DNA from: Mercurialis annua
Lineage: Eukaryota > Streptophyta > Magnoliopsida > Malpighiales > Euphorbiaceae
Direction: 5' to 3'
Assembly (NCBI RefSeq): GCF_937616625.2
Contig: NC_065570.1
Span: forward strand, 47,917,665-47,981,664
DNA length: 64,000 nt
Shown here: positions 1 to 11,481 of the stretch, piece by piece
Position numbering within the stretch: the first letter of the stretch is position 1
Layout of the letters: every line of letters begins with the position of its first letter
Made by a program: the position numbers and the translations under genes
The notes under the pieces: model-generated
What the model saw: the letters and a program-made list of their open reading frames with translations, nothing else
Database searches by the model: none
What the model was told of the DNA's origin: nothing

Positions 1-1189
1 CTTCATAAGTATAGCCTTCTACCAATTAAATGGGCCACATAAAAGAGTGGAAAGTTTAAAATGTAAAAAAAATAAAATTAAAAATTTAAAAAAAAAAATT
101 CAAAAATACGGGATATTACATTTGTATCACAAAATATGAGTCTAAAGTAGCTGATTGTTGTTATTGTTGTTGTTCTGTCGTCTTTGTGGTGGTCACCGCC
201 GATGAGTTTATGGCGCCAAGGAACCTGAAGAAATGAATCATGTTCGGAAAAAAAAATCTAACCGTGTGAATAATATGAATAATTGAGACTTTGAAAGAAA
301 AATGGAGGATTGATAGAAAATTTGAAAATTAAGGTTGCAGATTTGGCGAAGAAGACAAGAACAGAGACTGAGAGTAAAATGATAAAAGTTATAAAAATTT
401 GGTGTATTTTCTTTAAAGATTTAGGTATTAAAATAATAAAAATAACTTCCTAGAGTAAAGATATAAAGAGCTAAAAAACAAAGAGTATTCTTTCTAACTT
501 TTCATGCGTGAGGTAGAATTTATAAATATTTTAAAAATTAAAGTATTTTTCCTAAATTTCTCTACGGTAAATGGTGGTCCATTTACATTTATATGATCTA
601 TTCTCCATTTTTACACTTCATTCAATTTTATCTTACCCAGTTTTTCAAAAACAAAAATCATATTATTCTTATTTTCTTCTCAAAATTGACGGTTTCTTCT
701 CTCTTTCTTCTCTATCATTTCAGGCGTTATACTCCATGATTTTTCGCCACTTCGTGCTCATTGTTTCATCTCTGTTATTCCATTTCGTGATCTGTTTCTT
801 GTTAAATACATGTAATTGTCGTGATTTTTTTTAATTTTTTGTCCTCTATTCTTATAGATACTTGCATTTGTAATTTAATATTTGAAATTTAATTTTGATT
901 ATTCATTTTGTGTTAATTGTAGTTGTTCTTAATTTAATTTAGGTTTTTATATGATTTAGGTTTGTAATTTTATTTTGAACTTAATAATTAAACTGATTTT
1001 TGTATATGATTTAGGTTTTTTAATTTTAAGCTGATTTTGTTTTGTAAACTGATTTAGATTTTGTTTTTGATATGTTAATATTTATTTTTTTCATATTTGT
1101 TTTATTGAAATGTTTATGTCATGTTTTGTAATATGTTTTGTAATGATTTGTGTTTGAATTGTAATTTCGCAGGCTTTTGTTAATTGTTT
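1..1189. other. AT-rich flanking DNA, no gene recognised
   Basis: This stretch is strongly AT-rich with long T and A runs. From about 640 to 1160 the plus strand is T-rich with several GTTTTGTAA-like words and an AG at about 1171, so it could be the 5' leader and intron of the decayed gene that follows. An 87-codon open frame at 571-834 is low-complexity Phe/Leu/Ser-rich and looks like chance. I see no transposon ends. Confidence 0.5.
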
Positions 1190-2100
1190 GTTGAAATGAG
1201 ATTTAAGTCTGTTGGCCATAGACTAGAAAGAAGCAAGTCATCGGTCGATACTCATTTTGAAATGTCGAAGTGTGACAATGTTGGCGAAGACGCCCACTCT
1301 CAGCATACCGATGATGTTTCCGCTGTTGAAACGACTCAAGTAGTAGAATCGTCTCAAGGAATGGTATTAGCTGAAGATAGTGAAGAGGAAGCTTCGCAAT
1401 AAATTCCTAGTGTTGAAAAAGGGGAGACCGTTGTGCAGCCTAGTGTATCTGAAAATGATAAAGAGATGTCAGAGATGGTTCAAAGATCGCCTAGACCAAC
1501 GCTGACCAAATTGATGATTATTCAAAGTCGGCTGAAATGTACTGCTTCTGTTGTTGTTAAAAACATTGAAGAACCAAAGCTGTTGTAACAAACTATTAAA
1601 AATGTAGTGAAGCCGGCTATTCGATCTTCGAAGCGTTCAAAGACGGCTGGAGCTTCTTCCATTGCCACCAGAAAACCAGCCAAGCATGTTTTTTTTGAAA
1701 CAAATAAGGAAGATAGTCGTGAAGAAGCTACTTCTGCCAATAAACAAGTAAAAAAAGAATTATGTTGGTGCTGCGAAAAGGAAAGTGTCGTTTGAACCGA
1801 TGGATGATGATAGTGGTGTTGATAAAACTATGAAGGTATTAACCTGTGTTTATGTCTTGTTTTATGTTGATTTTGTCATTGTTATTATTTTTTTATAGTT
1901 GAATATAATTTTACTTTGCTTTGTTTTGTTTATTAAATTGTGTATGCATTTTGTGTTACAGAAATCATCAATTAAGAAGAAAACTGTCAAGAGTGCTGCT
2001 GATGCGAAGAGAAAAGCTTCTATCGAAATTTATGGACATGAAGAAGTCTTGGTCGAGAAATCAATGAAGATATGGTTCATTTTATTTTATTTTGGATAGT
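1190..2100 (+). pseudogene. Decayed multi-exon ORF of unknown function
   Basis: I do not recognise this gene. The frame starting at the ATG at 1195 (MRFKSVGHRLERSK) encodes an acidic, Ser/Thr/Glu-rich segment and stops at a TAA near 1402, but similar hydrophilic sequence continues after it. It includes a basic stretch near 1615-1760 (KPAIRSSKRSKTAG) and is broken again by a stop near 1586. A likely splice donor lies at about 1836 (AAG then GTATTAACC) and an acceptor at about 1960 (TTACAG). They would join a Lys-rich exon (KSSIKKKTVKSAADAKRKAS). Composition resembles a disordered, nuclear-type region. It is cut short by the copia LTR at 2231. It could be the remnant of a host gene or a gene fragment carried by a transposon. 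Confidence 0.35.
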
Positions 2101-2230
2101 TAATTTTGTTTAACTTGTAGTGATGGTTTTTTAGTCTATTGTTGTATGTATTTTGTATTTGATATTATTAAGTTTTTTCAAATGATTCATTAATATTTGC
2201 TTCTTTTTTGTTGATAAATTGTTGATATGA

Positions 2231-2885
2231 TGTTTATTTCTGGTGCTGCACACATCACATTATAGCTCTAGGGAAGTTGTTACAAAGTCGTTATGTAAAT
2301 TTGTTATGCAGATTGCTGACCTGGCAGCAGTTGATTCTTCTCCTTGAACATGTAGATGGCATAAACTCGAGTCGCATGAAGATCTTCAGTTAAGCTGACC
2401 TGGCAGCATTTATTTTTCTCAACATATGGAAATGTTACGTGTTTTAGATAGCTTAGCTCACAAGTCTTAAAACTAGTATAAATAGAGGTTAATAACTGAT
2501 TTATCAGATTGTATTCATTTTTCTAAAGGTAACATCATAAAAATTCTCCAACTTTACACGTTTTCTCAATTTAATCACGTTATTTAAAACTTCTCATAAA
2601 AATACATCAACTTTCATTTTTTTCTCAAATGAATACGTGGTGCAGACGTGGCACTCATTCATCGATGCAATTTGCTGAGGTATAAGTCATTTTTAACCAA
2701 TGAATGAGTGACACGTCAGCACCGTGTATGAATTTGAGAAAAAACATGAAAGTTGGTGTATTTTTATGAGAAGTTTTAAAGAACGTTATTAAATTGAGAA
2801 AACGTGTAAAGTTGGTGAATTTTTATGACATTAATCCTTTTTCTAAAGATTAATAAAAAATCTTCTTTTTCTCAAGATTTTGTTA
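2231..2885 (+). repeat. 5' LTR of the outer copia element (with MITE inside)
   Basis: It is homologous to 25876-26199. It contains a TATA-like CTAGTATAAATAGAGG near 2472 and ends just before the primer site. Removing the 310 bp MITE and one 10 bp duplication leaves about 335 bp, matching the 324 bp 3' LTR. The exact first base (TG at 2229 or 2231) is uncertain. Confidence 0.85.
2528..2837. mobile_element. MITE (Mutator-like) inside copia LTR
   Basis: The 310 bp element has long terminal inverted repeats. The left end GGTAACATCATAAAAATTC pairs with the right end GAATTTTTATGACATTAATCC, except for a few bases near the tips, and the pairing continues through about 100 bp. It is flanked by a perfect 10 bp duplication, TTTTTCTAAA, at 2518-2527 and 2838-2847. 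The empty site is visible in the 3' LTR near 26154-26166. The 10 bp duplication and GG...CC ends fit a Mutator-type non-autonomous element; no transposase is present. Confidence 0.85.
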
Positions 2886-2897
2886 TGGTATCAGAGC
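2886..2897 (+). other. Primer binding site of outer copia (initiator Met tRNA type)
   Basis: TGGTATCAGAGC directly follows the LTR. This is the standard plant copia primer site complementary to the 3' end of initiator methionine tRNA. Confidence 0.9.
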
Positions 2898-3007
2898 TAA
2901 GGCTCGTACTTTGATTGATCTTCATTTATTGATTTTGATTGTTATTGATTGATTGTTCATCGTAGCTTGTTGATCTTTGTTAATTGAGTGTTTTTGAATC
3001 ATTATCG

Positions 3008-3463
3008 ATGGCGAATCATCATGTTAGACCTGAAGAATCCATGTCCAGTCCCTATTTTGTACATCTAGGTGAAAATTACTCACTTGTTCTTGTTTCTAAT
3101 TTGTTGAATGGAAGCAATTATCATAGCCGGTATAGATCTATGCGTATGGCATTAATTTCAAAGAACAAATTTAAGTTTGTGGATGGTTCTATTGTTGTTC
3201 CTGATTTGAATGATCCTGATTCTGTTTGGGAAAGGTGTAATTCACTGGTTATGTCTTGGTTATATAGAGTTGTTGCTCATAATATTACTGAGAGTATATC
3301 ATGTCTTCAGAGTGCTCTTGAAATTTGGATTGACCTGAGAGACAGATTCTCTTAGGATGATGCTTATAAGATAAGAGATTTGCAGCAGGAAATATACACA
3401 TATAAGCATAATAATGCTTATGTTACTAAGTATTATACTCACTTGAAAACTTTGTGGGATGGA
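3008..3463 (+). pseudogene. Copia gag, N-terminal part, broken
   Basis: The frame begins at ATG 3008 (MANHHVRPEE) and encodes a copia capsid-like N-terminus: the segment around residues 20-40 (LVSNLLNGSNYHSRYRSMRM) matches the usual L-x-G-x-N-Y-x-x-W region of plant copia gag. A TAG at 3353-3355 stops it, yet the same frame continues with typical gag sequence (ending in YYTHLKTLWDG) until the Athila insertion at 3464. The gag resumes at 21877, after the Athila right LTR. It is non-functional because of the stop and the 18.4 kb insertion. Confidence 0.85.
3459..3463. repeat. Target site duplication of the Athila element (left)
   Basis: ATGGA at 3459-3463 is repeated at 21877-21881, immediately outside the LTR ends TGATAGGAG and TACCAACA. 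This 5 bp duplication fixes both element borders. Confidence 0.95.
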
Positions 3464-3800
3464 TGATAGGAGTAGAAATACTCCTCTTTTTAGGTGTGTT
3501 TTTGACTCGATAATTGCATATTTTGATTAGTCTTATTGGTGTTTTATTGTCTTATTATTATTTCGAGCGTTTCAGGTGAAATATGCAATTATGGCGAGAA
3601 TCAGGGTGTTTTTGGTGAAATTCAGAAGTCAAGGATTAAAGAGGATACGAGAGCAAAGTTGAAGGGCCAAGAATGAAGTTTTCCAAGGCAGAATTAATGA
3701 GTATGCGAACACATAAGGAGTGTGCGAGGCCTTCACGAGCTCATTTTGAGTTACAGAAGTTGATGGATAGAAAAGAAGAAAAGGAATTGGCCAAGGCAAG

Positions 3801-3905
3801 GGGTGTGCGTTCGCACACCCCATGAGAGAAAGGGAGTGTGCGTTCGCACACTCCCAAGAAAAAGAAGAGTGTGCGTTCGCACACTCCCTTATGTGCGAAC
3901 GCACA
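3801..3905. repeat. Cluster of four short inverted repeats, core CGTTCG/CGAACG
   Basis: There are four hairpin-type units: GGGTGTGCG-TT-CGCACACCC (3801-3820), arms GGGAGTGTGCG and CGCACACTCCC around TT (3832-3855), GAGTGTGCG-TT-CGCACACTC (3867-3886), and TGTGCG-AA-CGCACA (3892-3905). Each has a two-base centre. The first three point one way and the last is inverted. The cluster is repeated in the 3' LTR at about 20712-20816 and related units occur inside the element at 10706-10835. Confidence 0.95.
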
Positions 3906-4030
3906 CTACGCGCAGGATTGGTTCTAATCGGACAAAAATGCCCCTGTTTGTCAGCAATTTCTAAACAAGTTTCGAGGGTATTTCTGGGATTTCATCACCG
4001 CTCAACCTAACTACATATGCAATATTGGGA

Positions 4031-4043
4031 GCCGTATAAATAG
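4031..4043 (+). promoter_or_regulatory. Likely TATA box of Athila LTR
   Basis: GCCGTATAAATAG lies about 125 bp downstream of the palindrome cluster and is conserved in the 3' LTR as GCTGTATAAATAGG. It would place the start of transcription near 4065. Confidence 0.7.
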
Positions 4044-4890
4044 GAGACTTAGTCATTGTAATAGGGTTCGCGTAATTTTTGGTATTAGACAACAAACCCT
4101 AGTTCTTAGTTTTCTATTCGTTTTCGCAATTGGATTCATCGTTGATTATTATTTTCTACTGCAATTATTATTAGTTTACTTCGAACAAGGTACGATTGAC
4201 ATCAAATTTATATTCAGTATTTTATTTAATCATAGAATGAATTCTTCACTTATTGTTTTTAGTTATTTCATTATTATGTCTAGCTAAACCCTTCATTGGG
4301 GATTATTAATCGCAATTATGTCTGTCTAATTGAATTGGATTTATGGGTTTTTGTTCTTGATGGGTTTTAATTATTGTGCTTAACGTTTAGCCTAAATTGA
4401 TCACTTAGTCTATGCCATTTGTTTTAGTTTTAGCTCGAGAGAGTAAAACTGGAATAGAACAATATAATTAAGAACGCAAGAGTTAATTGTGCGAGAGTGA
4501 ATAATTAACCTAGCATTAGTGAGTTTAATACTTTTGCATGTAATTGCTCGAGAGAGAATTTTAGGTGCCTTAGATTAGTTCGAAGCTCATCAGAACAATA
4601 CAATCCATAACCCGAATCAAGTAAACAGCATAACGAAGATTAATAATCCCTGTTTTTCCCATTATTGTTAAAACACCATTTGAATTACAGCTTTAGTTTA
4701 CTTTAAATCTACATTTATCAATATTTGTCTTTTAATTTAGAAAACCAACAAAAATTATCTTTTCGGCTATTCTAATCAAGTTTCTTAACTAGTTGTCTTT
4801 AGAGTTTTCTCTGTGGGTACGATATCCGGACTTCATAGTCTGTATTACAAGTTGGCTACGTACGCTTGCGTATTTTTACCAACAAGTTTT

Positions 4891-4907
4891 TGGCGCCGTT
4901 GCCGGGG
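4891..4907 (+). other. Primer binding site of Athila (Asp tRNA type)
   Basis: TGGCGCCGTTGCCGGGG starts 6 bases after the LTR end. It is complementary to the 3' end of plant aspartate tRNA, the usual primer of this lineage. Confidence 0.88.
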
Positions 4908-5023
4908 AAAGTTTTTCTTTAACAACTAAGTTGAGATTGCTTGACTTGTTTTAGTCTTTATTTTTCTTGTTTTACGCGTGTGGTTTGTTGATTTTGTTGT
5001 TTCAGGTACCCTTCTCTTAGTGT

Positions 5024-6412
5024 ATGCATAATACACGACGCAAAGGACTACCGCTAGAACCGTTTCAACAAGACCTCACTACCTTTGAGCGCAGTGTCAG
5101 AAAAGCAACACACTCAACTCAAAGGAATCTTAATATGGAGAACGAAAATGATGCTCCTCCTGGATTCAACAATGCGGGTGATAACCGAGTGATCCCGCAG
5201 AATCAAAATCAGTAGAATCCGCAGAATGCACAAGGACAGAACAATGAAGGGCCTCGAGTGAAAACACTAATGGAGATATTTCAGCCGAATGTGGGAAACA
5301 GCACCCATGGCTATTTTGCACATCCTGTGCCAACTACCCATTATGAGATCAAAACGAGTGTCATTCAGTTGTTGAAGGATAACTGCCAGTTCTATGGGCT
5401 ACCTAGGGAAGATCCTAACGCACATCTTGCAAACTTCTTGGAAGTATGTGGCACATTCAAGATGGACAACATGACTGACGACGAAGTGTGGTTACGCCTT
5501 TTCCCATTTTCTCTGAGGGATAAGGCGAAACAATGGCTTTACGCTCTACCTAGCGCAGGCATTAACACTTGGTCAGATTTGGCGAAAGCTTTCTTGCACA
5601 AGCATTTCTCCATGGCAAAGACTGCAAAGCTGACAAGGGATATTATGCTCTATCAGCAACTTGATGGGGAATCGGTTCATGAAGCGTGGGAGCGCTATAA
5701 GGAGATGTAGAGGCAAGTTCCGCATCATAACATCACTTGGGAGAATCTGATCCAAACCTTTTATAATGGAGCAACTGAACTGGGGAGAAGCACTATTGAC
5801 GCAGGCGCAGGAGGGTCTCTGATGAGAAAAACGGCGGATGAAGCATTCGATCTGTTAGATGAGATGGCAGTAAATAGCTGTTTTTGGCCATCTGAAAGGG
5901 TGAAGGCACCTGCGCAGAGAGGAGTTATGGCAGTTACTGTTGATTCTGCAATGGAGGCTTTAAAATCGAAGACTGCAGCACTGCAAAATCAAGTAGATTT
6001 TCTTACACGGCAGGCTGCAGGAGTTAATATTAACAGTGTAGCTGCCATTCAGAGTAACTGCAAGGTATGTGGGGAGCATGGTCATATGTCGAATGAATGT
6101 TCTGTATGGAGTCAGCCTAACAATGATCAAGTCAATTTCGTGGGAGGGTAAAGACAGGGCAATGATCCATACGCTTCCACTTACAACCCAGGATGGAGGA
6201 ATCACCCGAATTTCTCATGGAAGGACAATGGGGGTAATGCCAACAATCAAGCAGGTCCGAGCTTTCAGGGCGGACAGAGGCCACAACACAATCAGGGCAA
6301 CTTCCAGAATCAAGGGAACTTTCAGAATCAGGGGAATTTCCAACATCAGAACAACCGACCGCAGCATCCACCTGGCTTCCAACAAAGAGAGCAATACAAC
6401 AAGTTTGATAAA
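5024..6412 (+). pseudogene. Athila gag, interrupted by stops
   Basis: The reading starts at ATG 5024 (MHNTRRKGLPLEPFQ) and encodes a gypsy-type gag. A retrotransposon capsid core lies around 5440-5700 (WLRLFPFSLRDKAKQWLYAL). A CCHC zinc knuckle (CKVCGEHGHMSNEC) for nucleic acid binding lies at about 6060-6101. In-frame stops occur after NQNQ (near 5213), after YKEM (near 5708) and after NFVGG (near 6149), where similar sequence continues in frame. Downstream, a Gln/Asn/Phe-rich segment (about 6155-6380) leads into the long pol frame. As written it would give only short products; it probably needs help from intact relatives. Confidence 0.88.
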
Positions 6413-9400
6413 TTGATGGAGATGATGATGAAGAAGGATGCCGAGACGCAGCAAACATTTAAAAATCATGCTGCCACAATTCATAACCTTGAGGTGAAAA
6501 ATCAGCAGATGGCTAAAGCACTGCAAAGCAGAAGTCAGGGGGGTTTACCATCCACTACTGAGGAAAACCCCAGAGAGCATCTCAAGGCTATTGAGTTGAG
6601 AAGTGGGAAAGCACTGGATGATCCATATGCAGGACGTGCTACAGTTGAGGCGGAAAAGGAACAGTGTGAGGGTGGCGAGCCTGAAAAGGTAGTTGCTAAA
6701 CCACCTCCACCACCTCCTTTTGTGCCAAAGGTGCTATTCCCACACAGAGTGAAGAAGCCGCAGGACACTTGGAAGTTTCACAAATTTCTTGAAACTTTCA
6801 AGAAGCTACAGATTAACATCAGTCTGGCAGACGCATTAAGAGAGATGTCGCACTATGCAAAGTTTCTCAAGGAGATCATCACCAACAAGCGGAGTTGGGA
6901 TGCAGAGGGACCAGTACCGATGACAGAAAACTGCAGCTCAATCATATTGAGCAGTCTACCGACCATGCTTAAGGATTCAGGGAGTTTCACTATCCCTTGT
7001 ACTATCGGTAACATGCAATCTGTCAATTGCCTTTGCGATTTAGGTGCTAGTATTAATTTGATGCCCTTATCCCTTTTTCGTAGTATGTTTGGTGATCAAC
7101 AGGTACAGGCCACGCCGATGATGTTGCAGCTAGCAGATCACTCTCTGAAAAAGCCACATGGGATTGTGGAGGATGTCCTAGTGAAGGTCAATAAATTCAT
7201 ATTCCATGTGGATTTTGTTGTCCTTGACTACGCAGCGGACAAGGAGTGCCCGATGATATTGGGGCGACCATTCATGAACACTGGCAGAGCTCTTATCGAT
7301 GTTCATGATGGCAAGTTGACTCTGAGAATTGGGGATGAGAGCGTTGAGTTTGACATGAGAAAGATCACACGCCATCCCAATTCTGGAGGTGAATGTATGC
7401 GGGTAGACATGGTGGATGAGTTAGTAGAAGCACAACTAGCAGAAAACAACGCCATCATGCAGTCTATGCCGAATAAAGAGGAAGATGCTGAAAGGGAGGA
7501 GTACTTAGAGGAACCAGTCCCCGAACCACTGTTGAAGAACAAGCACATCACTCCTCCCTCTTTAGAGAAGCCACCAAAAGTGGAGCTCAAGACTTTGCCT
7601 GCACATTTGCGATATGCTTTCTTGGGAGCTGATGGCACTTTGCCAATTATCATCAGCAACAAGCTCACCAAGAAGCAAGAGCAGAGGGTCATTGATGTAG
7701 TCAAGGGACGTATCTTGGCTATTGAGTGGCAGATTTCAGATATCAGAGGGATCAACCCTTCAATAGTGATGCATCAGATTCATTTAGAAGATGAGTCTAA
7801 GGCATCTGCGCAGAGACAGAGACGGCTGAACCCTAACATGAAGGAGGTGGTTCACAAGGAGATTGTGAAGCTACTTGATGCGGGCATCATCTATCCCATT
7901 TCAGATAGTTCATGGGTGAGCCCAATTCAGTGTGTGCCCAAGAAAGGCGGGATGACAGTTGTAGAGAATGAAAAACGGGAGCAGATTTCTACTCGCACGG
8001 TTACCAGGTGGCGAGTGTGCATTGACTACAGGAAGCTGAACGCCGAAACTAGGAAGGATCACTTCCCGCTTCCTTTTATTGATCAGATGCTAGAGCGGGT
8101 GGCAGGACATGCGTTTTACTGTTTTCTGGATGGTTACTCTGGGTACAATCAGATCATTATCTTCCCAGAGGACCAAGAGAAGACTACCTTTACTTGTCCA
8201 TATGGCACTTTCGCCTACCGCCGCATTGCCGTTCGGTCTTTGCAATGCGCCTGCTACATTTCAGAGATGCATGACTTCGATCTTCAATGATATGATCGAA
8301 GACATCATGGAAGTGTTCATGGACGACTTTTCAGTCTTCGGGGACTCCTTCCAGTGTTGTCTTCGAAATTTAGACCGAGTCCTGCAGAGATGCGAAGAGA
8401 CGAATCTGGTGCTGAATTGGGAAAAATGCCACTTCATGGTGGAAGAAGGCATTGTTCTGGGGCACAAGATATCCAGAGAGGGTATCGAGGTTGACAGGAC
8501 AAAGACAGAGGTAATTGAGAAGCTTCCACCTCCAATCACAGTGAAGGGAGTCCGTGCCTTTCTCGGGCACGCAGATTTTTACCGCAGGTTCATCAAGGAC
8601 TTTTCTTCCATAGCGCATCCTTTGACTGTTTAGCTTCTTTTCTCAGGTTAAAGGAAGCATTGGTCACTGTCCCAGTCATCTCTAGTCCGGATTGGGATCT
8701 GCCCTTTGAGATCATGTGCGATGCAAGCGATCAGGCAATGGGAAGCATTCTGGGGCAGAGGAAGGACAAAAAGCTTCATGTCATCTATTATGCGAGTCGC
8801 ACTCTAACAGGAGCTCAGCTGAACTACACTACCACGGAGAAGGAAATGCTAGCTGTAGTGTTTTCACTGGATAAATTTAGGCAGTATCTACTTGGCTCAA
8901 AGGTTATCATTTATACTGATCATGCTGCGCTGCGATACCTTTTTGCCAAGCAAGATGCAAAGCCTAGATTGATTCGGTGGGTCTTACTCCTGCAAGAGTT
9001 TGATTTGGAGATTAGAGACAAGAAAGGGACAGAGAATGTGGTAGCAGACCACTTATCGCGGTTAGAGGTTCCCGAGCCAGTGATAGAAGGCGAAGTCATC
9101 AATGAACGGTTTCCTGATGAGGCACTTATGCTCATTAAGGACACGATGAATCCATGGTACGCTGACTTCGCTAACTATCTCTCAGCTGATATTATGCCTC
9201 CGGACATGAGCAGTCACCAGCGCAAGAAGTTTCTCTCTGATGTCAAACGCTATCTATGGGATGAGCCATATCTATTCAAAGTGTGTGCAGATGAGATGAT
9301 TCGTAGATGTGTTGCTGAGGAGGAGATGTTAGCTATTATGACTCAGTGCCATTCTTCAGATTATGGGGGTCATTATGCTTCGGGTAGAACAGCAGCACGG

Positions 9401-10434
9401 GTACTAGAGAGTGGGTTCTACTGGCCTACACTGCACAGGGATGTGAGAGATTTTGTACAGCACTGTGACAGATGCCAGCGGACTGGCAATATTTCAAGGC
9501 ACGATGAGATGCCTTTCTCTTCCATTCAGGAGGTGGAGATTTTTGACGTGTGGGGTATTGACTTCATGGGCCTGTTCCCTATGTCATGTGGCAACCTATA
9601 CATCCTGGTGTGCGTCGACTATGTGTCGAAATGGGTGGAAGCAGCTGCTCTACCTACTAATGATGGAAAGGTAGTCATAGCATTCCTGAAGAAGTTGATA
9701 AATTGATTTGGGGTACCACGGGCGATCATCAGTGATGGAGGTTCACACTTCTGCAATCGTCAGTTTGCAGCACTGATGAAGAAATACAATGTGTATCATA
9801 GAGTGGCAACCCCTTATCATCCCCAGACAAGCGGACAAGTTGATGTGTCCAACAGAGAGTTGAAGCGCATCCTTGAAAAGACAATGAATGGTTCTCGCAA
9901 GGACTGGTCTCAGAAGTTGGGTGATGCACTATGGGCGTATCGAACGACATTCAAAACGCCAACCGGTATGTCCCCTTACAGACTGGTCTACGGAAAGGCA
10001 TGTCACTTGCATGTGGAGCTTGAGCATCGCGCATACTGGGCCATTAAAGAGCTTAATTTCGACTCCAGACTTTCGAAGCAAAAGCGGCTTCTGCAGCTAA
10101 ATGAGCTTGATGAGTTCCGCTTGTCAGCATATGAGATGCCAAGTTGTACAAGGAAAAGACCAAAAAATGGCACGATGCTCACATTGTGCCTAAGCAGTTT
10201 ACAGAAGGCAGTTATGTGCTACTGTATAACTCTCGCTTGCGTCTATTTCCTGGCAAGTTGAAGTCGAGATGGAGCGGACCTTTCAAGGTGCGACACGTAG
10301 CTGAGCATGGAGCAATTGAGCTCGAAAATGCTAGAGGGGAGACTCTCAAAGTCAACGGTCAAAGGTGCAAACCGTACTTAGGACCATTGACAGATGAAGG
10401 ACGAGAGTGTTATACTCTCGATTCACCGACATGA
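6413..10434 (+). pseudogene. Athila pol: protease, RT, RNase H, integrase (frameshifted)
   Basis: The first open frame (6413-8290) holds the end of gag, an aspartic protease with the Athila-type active site DLGASINLMP (about 7035), and the start of reverse transcriptase (VCIDYRKLN near 8017). A one-base insertion near 8225 moves the rest of RT, including the catalytic FMDD (about 8320), to another frame. A stop and an apparent deletion of roughly 50 bases near 8630 separate RT from RNase H ([10 protein letters not shown] near 8715; TDHAALRYL near 8920). Integrase follows: an HHCC zinc-binding region at about 9350-9475, then the first catalytic Asp (WGIDFMG, about 9560), the second Asp (ISDGGSHF, about 9730) and the Glu (SNRELKR, about 9855). 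A TGA near 9704 and a one-base loss near 10136 break it further. Not functional as is. Confidence 0.92.
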
Positions 10435-10705
10435 ATATCAGGTATTCACGGTCAATGCTAGTGACCTTAAACAAGCTAATTTGGACGACCGTCCAATTTT
10501 ATCGTTTTAGTTTGTGTATTTCAGTTTTCATTTTGCGGTCATTATTATATTTTTATTTCGCCTAGTTTCGCAGTAAAATTTTATTTTAGGTTGTTTCTTT
10601 TTTATATTTCATTTCGTGTTATTTTGTTTTGTTCGGATTTATCCCGGTGGTGTTATTTTAGTATTGTGCAGGTCTGGACAGAATGCAGGTGCCACCTTAA
10701 ACAAG
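10435..10705 (+). other. Athila region between pol and palindrome cluster, no gene
   Basis: This is T-rich non-coding DNA following the end of pol. Short overlapping frames here have no recognisable motifs and read through the palindromes. Confidence 0.6.
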
Positions 10706-10835
10706 TGTGCGACCGCACAATGGAAAGTGTGCGAAAGCACTCCAAAGTATGCGATCGCATACTTTAGAGTGTGCGAACGCACACTAAAAATTAAAAGTGT
10801 GCGAACGCACACTAAAGAGTATGCGATCGCACACT
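10706..10835. repeat. Internal cluster of six inverted repeats, core CGANCG
   Basis: The units, in order, are TGTGCG-AC-CGCACA (10706-10719), an imperfect TGTGCG-AA-AGCACT (10728), a perfect palindrome with arms AAAGTATGCG around AT (10744-10765), AGTGTGCG-AA-CGCACACT (10768-10785), the same unit again (10796-10813), and AGTATGCG-AT-CGCACACT (10818-10835). They share the word of the LTR cluster 7 kb away, although surrounding sequence is unrelated. Confidence 0.95.
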
Positions 10836-10863
10836 TGCCTTGGGAGCAGCTCTCAGGTCGGGG

Positions 10864-10880
10864 AATTGGGATTTTAAAAG
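10864..10880 (+). promoter_or_regulatory. Possible internal TATA-like element upstream of third ORF
   Basis: TTGGGATTTTAAAAGGG follows the internal palindrome cluster by about 30 bp, much as the LTR TATA box follows the LTR cluster. It lies about 600 bp before the third ORF. This is inference from position and AT content only. Confidence 0.3.
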
Positions 10881-10944
10881 GGGTCTTCTCCATTTCCTCT
10901 TCAGAGAATACAAAATACAAAAAAAAAAGAGAACGGAAACCCTA

Positions 10945-11380
10945 ATCAAACGACCGCCGGCGCCACCATCTCCATTCAATCACCATTCTACGCCATCACG
11001 CCCATCTCACCACTGCCGAAGCCACATCCACGCCACCACCATCTCCAATTCTCATTGCTGCCACCTTGCACCACCGATTGCCACCATCACCTCTGCCATC
11101 TCCACGTCGCCGGCGCTGCCACCATCAGCACAACACCTCTCACCGCCGTTCATCACTGCAATCCCCGCCACAACCACACTGCAATCTCTCACTGCCGCCG
11201 CCAGACCTTTCACCACCACCATCATTCCCAACGCTGCCACCATCATTCCCAGCTCGCTGCCGTCAACCTCCGGGCTCCACCATCTCAACATCACAGGCTG
11301 CCACCATCTCAAGCTACCACCGCCATCACCAACCATCTCCATACCGCTGCCAACATCCTCACTGGTCATCAATTCAGAAT
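10945..11380 (+). repeat. C-rich CCACCATC low-complexity block
   Basis: About 430 bp are dominated on the plus strand by irregular CCACCATC, CACCGCC and GCCACCA words, with few G runs. It opens all three plus frames and yields Pro/Ser/His-rich pseudo-proteins, which I regard as composition artefacts. It forms the leader of the third ORF. Confidence 0.75.
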
Positions 11381-11481
11381 TTGGAGAGACAAATCAGGGT
11401 ATTGTAATTTTCAGTCATTCAGTAAGTTTCCGCTACATTGCATTTCAATTTGGAAATTACTTGTTGCATTGGAATTAAAAT

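Larger units (their letters stand above)
3464..4884 (+). repeat. 5' LTR of Athila element
   Basis: It begins TGATAGGAGTAG and ends TTTACCAACA. Compared with the 3' LTR it lacks about 80 bp between two copies of GTGCGAGAGTGAAT (near 4490), consistent with slippage or recombination between short direct repeats. It contains the palindrome cluster (3801-3905) and a TATA box. Confidence 0.93.

Noticed and set aside
10706..10835. CRISPR-like array of short repeats
   Set aside because: Units are palindromes 14-22 bp long with irregular short spacing, in a plant retroelement; there are no uniform spacers and no cas genes.
10840..11478. Pro/Ser/His-rich ORFs of 100-210 codons in all plus frames
   Set aside because: They are caused by the C-rich CCACCATC low-complexity block; no frame is favoured and no motif is present.
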